This document shows, in pieces, positions 27,101 to 35,500 of a stretch of 64,000 nt of DNA. Location of the stretch: assembly GCA_018001695.1 (NCBI GenBank), contig JAGNHN010000008.1, forward strand, positions 1 through 64,000, given 5' to 3'. Both the position numbers and the translations under genes were made by a program. This DNA is from Lentimicrobiaceae bacterium. GTDB taxonomy: Bacteria > Bacteroidota > Bacteroidia > Bacteroidales > JAGNHN01. The notes under the pieces are model-generated. The model saw only the letters and a program-made list of their open reading frames with translations. It made no database searches and had not been told where the DNA came from. How positions within the stretch are numbered: position 1 is the stretch's first letter; every line of letters starts with the position of its first letter.

Positions 27101-29183
27101 GCTGACCCACCCTTCCGTTATAGCTCCCTTCTGGAGCGGGCCTCAGGCAACCATTCCAGTGAATGGATGCTTCTGGAACAATGGAGGTACAGTACTGGGG
27201 GATAATTTCTCATGGTTTATATATGGTTTATTCAGACATACCTCCGGAGTCTTAAACATTGGCAACAGTCCTGGTAACTCCTTGCGCTATTTCACCGGTT
27301 CAAGCATCCTCATCGAAGGGGGTATTATGAATATTGCAGCACGTATCAGCAGGGAGGAATTGTTACCAGTGGGATCGACAACTACCTATGTACAGAGCGG
27401 AGGCGTCGTGAATCTTGTCACGGTTGCATCAGAAAGTGCAAGCGTCGCAGGTTTCGATATTGGGGAGACAGGTTCCAGCTTCACCATGAGCGGGGGTGAG
27501 ATCATTCTGCAACGTCCTACTTCCAATGCTGTGGATTTTCTGAACCGGGCTGCCACCCATCTTGTGACCGGAGGTGTGGTGAGGTTTGGGAATGCCCTCA
27601 CACCGGCTTCCCAGGTTTTTCGCATCGATGCCACCGCGCCTGTATATGATCTCGTTGTCAATGCATTCAATAATCCGGTCCTGCGATTGGAAAACAATGC
27701 CCTGCAGGTCAACCATGATGTCCTGATCGGAGGAACGCTTGAATCCAATAACCTTAACATCCTTGTTGGTAGAAACTGGGTCAACAATGGAACCTTTCTT
27801 CCCGGAACGGCGACGGTTGAATTCTTCGGATCAGAGAATGGCCAGGTTCAGGGTGGGAATTTTCATAACCTGCTATTTAGTGGATCCGGCACCAAAACAG
27901 CGATGATGGCTATGACAGTGGCTGGCAACCTGAGCATTACAGATAACTTCAATGGTGGAAGCTATCTGCATAGCCTTTATGGTAACTGGATAAATGACGG
28001 AACTTACATCCCATCAACGGCAAGCTGGCGGTTGGGCGGGGTGCTCTCTCAGACACTTGGCGGGATCAACCCAACAACTTTCTATCGTCTCGACATTGAC
28101 AATGCCAATGGGATCATTCTGAACAATAGCATTTTTGTTCAACAGTTGCTGGCCTTAACAGACGGACTGGTCACGACAGGTGGCAACACGCTGACCATGC
28201 TAAGCACAGGAACTATCAACGGCGGATCGGTGAATTCGCATATAAACGGCAGGTTGGCCTGGGAATACATCACCACAGGTCTACGAACATTTCCTATTGG
28301 GAAAGGCGGCGTTTACAGACCATTGATATTCAACTATTCCTTCATCGATCAGCCTTCTGTTGTTACAGCTGAGCAATTTGAATCCATGCTTGCGGGTAAC
28401 CTTCCTCCTTATACGACGCTTTATGTGGACCGCTACTGGGAGGTCAGTCAGGCAGGAGCAGGCTATTTTGTGTATGACATCACGCTGGATGGAACAGGGT
28501 ATGTTCCGGACCCTGCTGCTGAGCCTGTTATTCTGAAAGATGGCAGCGATCCGCTGAGTCTGTTACCTGCTATTGTCAATGGCACTCTTTATACTGCCTT
28601 CACACAATCGAGCCTGAGTGGCTTCGGGTTAGGATCCTATTGTCCTCCTCCCGTCATTACCCTGGACCCGCAGCCTGCAGAGGTTTGTGAGGGCGAAATA
28701 GCACGTTTTACTGTTGAGGCAACAGGATCAGGAAGTCAGTTATGGCAGTATGAGTGGCAGGAGAGTGTGTCTGGTCCGGGTGGTCCCTTTGTGAGCCTCA
28801 CTGACGGCGGCAGCTATTTAGGGGTTTCCTTGCCACAATTGTCCATTTATGCTTCTTCTGTTTCACTGGATGGTTATGCATACAGGGTTGTCCTGACGCG
28901 CGATTGTGGTACGTCGATTACCACAACACCGGTTGTGCTGACGGTTTATGAAACACCCACTGCTACGTATTCAGCTACGCAGATCCCATGCTATAGTGCT
29001 GCCAATGGGACCATTCAGATCAATGTGACTGGCGGATTGGCTCCGTATTCTTATTCCATCGATAATGGACTTACCTATCCCTATACAGGCGCCTCACCCT
29101 TTACTGTGCAAAACCTGACTCCCGGATTGTATCAGGTCAGGGTCAGGGATGGAAATGGGTGTGAATCAAGTGTATGCAGATAG
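24111..29183 (+). CDS. Giant protein C: beta-sandwich/FN3/beta-repeat protein ending in a SprB-like repeat, no sorting domain
   Basis: 1690 residues with an N-terminal hydrophobic signal (about residues 18-33). Domains in order: a beta-sandwich ending in VFVDDVVVY (about 35-285), a domain opening NISVNPNTLTGF (about 293-400), an FN3 domain split by an inserted jelly-roll-like domain (405-450, insert about 450-587, then 588-650), a long stretch of strand repeats with the WTNNGTF-PGTATVTFNG pattern (about 670-1370), a domain with YVDRYWEVSQ, an Ig-like domain (about 1518-1620) and a SprB-type repeat (PCYSAANGTIQINVTGG). It stops within or just after the SprB repeat (GNGCESSVCR). Unlike A, B and D it has no dockerin/cohesin-like module and no T9SS domain, so anchoring is unexplained; truncation by a frameshift is possible. 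Its start is supported by GGAG upstream. Confidence 0.82.
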   Translation: MKALKQFTISSSREYRRIYMIVAAFSCVILAAAQTSVQNFGTSTGSHTSQTGTTAFIPNPTSGTTWARAGAVAPAAPVNLATATNPLGTAGAYVRAVASSTGSVTKFSPMVGYSGNTQFYTSFKVLFGDAAAGSTANSGSWSYYQGAGAIYSDANDFAGAQVFTGIRFTFNGSGNVTLQNRAGGSWNTTGLTLTTLSQATIYTMEIVGNNQASGTINYTYNGNPMSVAINTFDFYVNGVLIGDDLSKALIANNTSITSNTFIGISSTLNIANVFVDDVVVYNTVPAAIGSGPNISVNPNTLTGFTYPEGSGPSLSQSYQISGGGLIPASGNLTVTGSASFEVSADNSTFGPSTLIPYASGSLSNTPVYVRLKAGYTEGYSASEIINNAGGGAPAVTVTCSGDVTTLPAPVATSPTVANSTSFTANWSSVPGASSYRLDVSDSPTFGSSSPLSLTEGFDGGTTPPPGWTFIGINSTYNSLTNYGQNPPSLSLDNSGESVETPSLSGPATSLSFWIKGQGTNATSALLVEGYDGSNWVTVHTITNSLPTTGTVITYNAASTPALPGNLIRFRFTYTKSVGNLALDDISIDYGVLSPSYLPGYQDLIVNGLSQIVTGVTPCSTAYYYRVRAVSPTSTSGNSNVITQHPALQQFRSAGSGPWNATATWEQYNGTAWIPATSYPGQGMNDCASPNVTIRTGHVVVFPATLTYEGDVVVESGSTLDLADGQALTLTAGSSLLVQGTLSMAPAAVIDGAGSFTLAGGAEMRIGSPNGIAVAGASGHIQVTGTRTFASGANYLYNGTANQLTGTGLSQNIPGNLTINNPGNTVSLTASTVISGNLFIQQGSLDANNQDLTLGGSWTNNGTFVPGTATVTFNGSNPVTFGPEVFHHLNIQGSGIKTATGALLIGGSLTISGHFQAGSFEHTINGDWINNGTFTPGTSNIVFANNAADQIIGGSATSGFYGLEVMKGSIDRVLEVTGPISINATVANSLIITSGTFKLTHPSVIAPFWSGPQATIPVNGCFWNNGGTVLGDNFSWFIYGLFRHTSGVLNIGNSPGNSLRYFTGSSILIEGGIMNIAARISREELLPVGSTTTYVQSGGVVNLVTVASESASVAGFDIGETGSSFTMSGGEIILQRPTSNAVDFLNRAATHLVTGGVVRFGNALTPASQVFRIDATAPVYDLVVNAFNNPVLRLENNALQVNHDVLIGGTLESNNLNILVGRNWVNNGTFLPGTATVEFFGSENGQVQGGNFHNLLFSGSGTKTAMMAMTVAGNLSITDNFNGGSYLHSLYGNWINDGTYIPSTASWRLGGVLSQTLGGINPTTFYRLDIDNANGIILNNSIFVQQLLALTDGLVTTGGNTLTMLSTGTINGGSVNSHINGRLAWEYITTGLRTFPIGKGGVYRPLIFNYSFIDQPSVVTAEQFESMLAGNLPPYTTLYVDRYWEVSQAGAGYFVYDITLDGTGYVPDPAAEPVILKDGSDPLSLLPAIVNGTLYTAFTQSSLSGFGLGSYCPPPVITLDPQPAEVCEGEIARFTVEATGSGSQLWQYEWQESVSGPGGPFVSLTDGGSYLGVSLPQLSIYASSVSLDGYAYRVVLTRDCGTSITTTPVVLTVYETPTATYSATQIPCYSAANGTIQINVTGGLAPYSYSIDNGLTYPYTGASPFTVQNLTPGLYQVRVRDGNGCESSVCR

Positions 29184-29556
29184 TTCCTGCCGACGTTGAG
29201 CCCTGGATGTCAGATCTATTCCCGCTGGTGAAAGCCCGGAAATAATCAGCCTGGCGTGAATACCCATAGGTTGATATTCCCTTTTTGTGTTCAGAACGAT
29301 TTTAAATTAAGATTAAGTTGCACGCCATATTGGTTAGTGTTAACGCCCTGCGTTATATTTACACGGGAGCTGATAGTTGAAAATAATAATCTTTCTGAAG
29401 AAAATATAATGCCTTTTATATTAAAGGCAGAGGAGCTGTTGATTATTGCTTGTAATTAGTATGCTGATGATGAATGGGTTGTGAGTAACATTTTCTTGTT
29501 AAGGATGGTTGTTATAATGTTTGATAGACTAATATGTTGACTTAATACAGTTTAAT
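29184..29556. other. 373-bp gap after giant protein C, possibly containing its lost 3' end
   Basis: In the minus-1 frame relative to C, an open reading continues from 29174 to 29245 (MQIVPADVEP... up to a TAA), which could be the displaced tail of the SprB repeat. No T9SS domain can be read in any frame here. The rest (29246-29556) is AT-rich; a 67-residue open frame at 29256-29459 resembles nothing I know. No terminator with a good stem is visible. Confidence 0.45.
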
Positions 29557-32500
29557 ATGAGAAGGTTGGGACACAAAAGAACATGGAGCATCCTGCTTTT
29601 ATGCGGTATGGCGGTGTTGACACTCAAAGGGCAGTCTTCGATCGCGAGCCTTGGAACAGAAATCACGCAGGATTTCAATACCCTTAGCAGTGGCACCTGG
29701 ACAAACAACAGCACACTGACAGGCTGGTATGCCAGGACGACAAGTACAGCATCCATCACATCCTATGGTGCGAACACAGGATCTACGACCACTGCAGGCC
29801 TCTATGCATTCGGTGTAGCCGGAACCAATCCATTGACAGACCGGGCTTTGGGGTTCACTGCTACTAACAGTTACACCGGTAATCCCGGTAGCGGTTTTGT
29901 TGGCTGGAGGCTTTTGAATAATACCGGAGGGACCATCGATACCCTGACCGTGACGTGGAGTGGTGAGCAATGGCGGAGAAATAACAATCCTACAGCGCAG
30001 AGTATGACCTTATCCTACCAAACGGGTAGCACGGTGACAGATCTGATTTCAGGGACATGGACCACCACCACTTCATTATTCACGAGTCCCATTACCGGGA
30101 ATGGTACGGCAGTGTTGGATGGGAATGCACCTGCCAACCGAACCGGGGGTATTACCATCAAATTGGTGGTATCCCTTCCTGCCGGGCATGAGATAATGCT
30201 GCGCTGGGTCGATCCGAATGATTCGGGAGAGGATCACCACATGGCCATCGATGATGTGCGTGTCGTGGCCACAGCAGCTGGCGCTTCTCCTGTGATTACA
30301 GTTGATACAAGTTTTAACTTCGGAAACCAGACTGTTAATACCACATCGGCTATTCGACAATACCCTGTCTCGGGCAGCAACCTGGTCCAGGGCATTGGCG
30401 TGAAGGCACCTGATGGCTTCCAGGTGGCCCTGAGTGCCGGAGGTGCATACTCCGATTCGATTACATTACCTGCTGGCGGGGGTACGGTTTACCTTCGTTT
30501 TGCGCCGGTTGCGGTGGCTGCTTATTCAGGACAAATCATCCATAGCAGTTCTGGGGCCTCCGACAAGCTGGTGGCCGTGAGTGGCACCGGAACCGCGCCT
30601 GATAATCCTGTTACCTTCACTACCACTGCGAACGGCAGTTACCAGATCGATCTCACGGCCAGTGCCAATACGAATGGAAACGATATTCTGGTTGCCTTTA
30701 ACAGCACGAATTCATTTGGTACCCCGTCCGGGAATTACACGGCAGGTAATGCGATTTCCGGTGGTGGTACGGTGCATTACGCTGGAAATGCAGCTGGGTT
30801 AACACCACATTCAGGTCTTTCTCCCTCGCAAACAGTTTATTATAAGGCCTGGTCGGTCGATGCCTCCGGCTTCTATTCATCCGGAACCGAGGCCAATGCC
30901 AGTACGGATGCCTTACCGCCAAGCGGGCCACTGCCTGTCATGCTGGCCGGATGGGATTTCAATGGCCTCACTTCTTACGGTCCATCTCCTTTTAATCCAA
31001 CCTTTTTGCATTCAGACGTAGCGGCGATCGGACTTACCAGGGGCAGTGGTGTCGGAACAACAGGCTCAGCCGCCTTAAACGCATGGGGGGGAGTGGCCTG
31101 GAATGTTGCGGATGCAGCGGCCGCGATCTCCGGTGGTAAGTTCACCACTTTCAGCCTTTCCGCGAAGCCAGGATATCGGATATCACTTTCATCCATCGAT
31201 CCTTATAACATCAGACGCTCATCGACAGGTGCCTCGACAGGCCAATGGCAATACAGCCTTGACGGGATCCAATACACGGACCTTGGCAGCGAGATTACGT
31301 GGGGAAGTGTCACATCGGCCACTGGAAATCCGCAAACGGCGATAGACCTGACCAGTCTGTCAACAATGCAACGGGTTGAAAATGGGACCAGTATTCATTT
31401 TCGCCTGCTTAGCTATGGTGCTTCGGCATCAACAGGAACCTGGTATCTGAATCAGTTTCAGGCTGATGAAGACCTGGTCCTGATGGGACATGCCGAACCC
31501 ATTCCAGATACCAGTATCTTCACGGGGACGGGAAGCTGGAGTGACACGGCCCATTGGAGCAATGGCATTCCCGGGTCGGTCACCCATGTCATCATGGAGG
31601 GATCAGCAACCCTGGATCATCGTGCCTGGATTCGAAGCATAGCGTTCGCAACGGGAGGCGTCCTGACTATTAACGCAGGAGATACCTTATTTGTTAGTGG
31701 TGACTGGCATACTGCCGATTTTACTTTTGGTTCTTTGGTAGTCGGACCAGGCAAGGTATGCTTTTCGGGCAATGCCGTCCAGAATGTCGGTGGCGTTGGA
31801 CCCGCAATATTCGATAATCTGGTCGTAGATAATATGATGGGTGTTCAATTGGGTACGCATGCCATCGTTTACGAAACCCTTGATCTCCGTGCAGGAAAGA
31901 TCATCACCAATACCTACGAAGTGACGCTCGGAATACAGGCTGATCTGGTAAACTGCAGCAGCGCCACCTACGTACAGGGCACCCTTAACAGGGCTGTGCC
32001 CTTAGGGAACCCTACGTTAAATTACTGCATCGGGGATAGCAGTGCATATGCGCCTGTTTCTTTATCCTTTACAGGCGTAACCGTTAGTGGTACAGTGGCG
32101 GTTAGCACCATCGGTATGGATCATCCCAATATTGGTGGTTCAGGTTTGGATACCCAAAAAACAGCCAATCGCTACTGGCAGATGAATGACCACTATGGGA
32201 TTGGGTTTGCTTCTTATAATGCTACCTTTTTCTATGGCAGCAACGACCTTGATGCAGGTGCCCAACCCCTGCATTTCCAGTTGAAAAAATGGAATGGTGC
32301 AAGCTGGAATGCTACAACCTTGGGTACCAGGACCGCAACATCAATAGAAATAACAAATGAAACCAGTTTCAGTGATTTCCAGGCCGGAGAAGCCTGTGTG
32401 AATCCGGAGGTACCTGTACTTAATGCCCCTCAAACCAGTTTGTGCACAGGCGGAAGCGTCCTTATTCAGGTTCAGTCGGGTCAGTTAAACAGCGCTGCAC

Positions 32501-35500
32501 AGTGGGTGTGGTATGCCGATAGTTGTGGCGGCACGCCCCTGGGTACAGGAACCTCGCTCAGTATAACACCTGGCGCCACGACAACCTATTTTGTCAGAGG
32601 AGAGGGTGGGTGTGCAGCGAATGGAGTCTGCGGCCAGCTCACCATCCAGGTTTTCGCCCAACCCGCTGGCCCTTCATTGTTAAGTAAGACGCCTGATCTT
32701 CCAGGTATATGTCAGGGTCAACAGGTCAGTGCCCTCTTCAATGCCGGGACAGGTGGCGTTGGCTGCAGCGATGCCTACAGATTTAGTGTGAACAATGGCG
32801 TAAGTTGGGCTGACTACGCACCGGGCAACCTCATCAACACCTCCAATGCGACGATCATTCTGATACAGGGCAGGAGAGCAGGATGCACAAATGGTTCTGG
32901 TTGCACAGGTACAACCTATGCAACTCTGGCAACATGGACGGCTTATAATCAGCCTTCAGCGCCTTCTGTGGTCAGTAAGTCCCCCAATCTGACCGCCGTC
33001 TGCGAAGGTCAGGACGTTAGTGCAACCCTAAGTGCCGGAACTGGTGGGATTGGTTGCACGGATACCTTCAGGGTCACGATAAATAATGGGCTGAACTGGG
33101 CAACTTACACCTCAGGCAGCACAATTAACACGAACGGCGGAACCATGGTCATCATCCAGGGTATGCGGCATCAATGCGATGCCCAGACCGGTTGTACCGG
33201 GACCGCCTGGGTTAACCTGGCGCAATGGAGCATCAATGCTCACCCAACCCGTCCTGCATTATCAGTGAAAAGTCCTGATCTTATGGATGTGTGTGAGGGG
33301 CAAGGCGTGAGTGCAACATTTTTACCCGGATCCGGTGGTGTAGGCTGTTCGGATAGCTTCCGTTATAGTGTCGACAGCGGTGCTTCATGGAATCCCTACA
33401 CACCGGGACAGGCGCTTCCTACATTGGGGATTCCCAGCCTGATGATACAGGGAGGAAGAATGGGTTGCACGACTGATGCTGGATGTACCCCTGCGTCCTA
33501 CACCGAATTAGCTTTCTGGCGTGTTCATCCTCAGCCGGTTGGTCCAGTCTTACTCTTAAAGGATCCAGATCTGCTGGTCGCCAGCGAAGGGGTGGATGTC
33601 AAGGCCACTTTCAATCCGGGTTCGGGTGGGATTGGTTGTGCCGATACCTTCCGATACAGCATTAACAATGGGAATGCATGGTTTGGTTATATGCCCGGTG
33701 TGGAAATCAACACAACGGGATCAACAGTAGTACTGATACAAGGGGCGAGGGCAGGTTGTGATGCAGGGACCGGATGCCAAGGCACACAGTTTACTACGCT
33801 TGCCAGTTGGGTCGTCAATGCACCCCCTGTTGCCCCAACGTTATCGACCAAAATCCCTGATGTTGCCGATGTGTGTGAATTTGACGACCTAAGTGCTACA
33901 TTCCTGCCAGGTGATGGGGGTGTTGGCTGTTCAGATACTTTCCGTTTCAGCATCGATACTGGTCAGACATGGCAGCCATATACACCCGGTCAGATTATTT
34001 CTGTCGCAGGCCCTGCTGTGGTGATCATTGAAGGGATGCGTGGAAATTGCATCAGTGGTATTCCGACGGCATATCAGACATTGGCTACATGGAATGTATA
34101 CCCTTACACCAATGTTGGTCTGACCCTGCCGTTCAGTGAGATTTGTCAAAACGCAGCCGGTGTCAAACTCACCGGAGGATGGCCTGTGGGTGGAACCTAC
34201 AGTGGACCGGGGGTGAACAATAATAATTTCTACCCGGCTTTGCTGGCACCTGGCCCCTATCAGATCACATATTCATATAGAAATGCAAATAACTGTTTGT
34301 CAAGTGCTTCGGATCAAATACAGGTTAATCCCGTGCCAGCAGTTAGCCTGCCTCCCATGGTGTTTTGTATCAATGCAGGACTGGTTAACCTTTTCTCGGG
34401 AAGTCCGGCAGGCGGCACTTATAGCGGCATTTATGTGAGCATGGGTAAGTTTGATGTCAGCGCTGCAGGTTTAGGACAGCATCCCGTATCATACAGCTAT
34501 AAGGATGGTAATGGATGTCAGGTTACCCTAAATGGCATGGTTACCGTGGTTCCGCTTCCCCAGGTGAGCATTGCATCGGCATTTGAAATATGTGCGGATG
34601 CACCTCCGATGCTATTAAGCGGCGGCAGTCCTGCCGGGGGCACCTGGAGCGGACAGGGTGTGAGTGCCGGGCAGTTTGATCCTTCCGGTTTAATACCGGG
34701 TGTTTATCAGCTTACATACACCTATACCGATGGCAATGGTTGCACCGATGCAGCCACAACGTCGATGACGGTTCATGCCTTACCGGTGGCGGATGCCGGC
34801 CCCGACCGGGTGATCTGCCGCGATGAATGCGTTCAGCTAATGGCCACCGGCGGGGTTCAATACCTCTGGAGCACGCTGGTGCCGACCCAGGGACTGCTGG
34901 TATGTCCGCCCGTTACGATGATCTTCGCAGTTACGGTGACGGATGCTCATGGCTGCCAGGATACGGATGATGTACTCGTGACAGTAAAGCCTGTTCCGGA
35001 TGTGATCCAGGGCAGTCAGGAGCTATGCCCGGGAAGTTGTGTGAGTCTGACAGCCCCGGTAGGCGTAAGTTATGCCTGGTCACATGGACTGGGTAGCGGG
35101 TCCACAGTACAGGTATGCCCGCAGCAGACCACGACCTATACCGTGACGGTGACCAATGCAGTGCAGTGTAGCAAGACGAGCAGCTTCCAGGTGGTGACAC
35201 TGCCCGTTCCACTGGTGAATGCCGGGCCTGATGTGTCCATCTGCGCCGGGAGTTCGGTAACATTAACGGCTACTGGCGGGATATCCTATCAGTGGAGTGG
35301 GGGCAGTCCTTCCAATACCGCCGCGATCACGGTGAGTCCGGTAGTAACGACGACCTATACGGTGACGGCCACTGGCGGAAATGGCTGCACAGCCCAGGAT
35401 CAGGTGGTGGTAAATACAAAACCCCTGCCTGTAGTAACAGTCAGCCCGGCGACCGCCCAGGTATGTGCCGGATCCTGCGTGACACTGACAGCTGGGGGCG

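Noticed and set aside
29256-29459. 67-residue open frame between giant proteins C and D
   Set aside because: No recognisable motif, promoter or homologue by eye; noted only as content of the gap.
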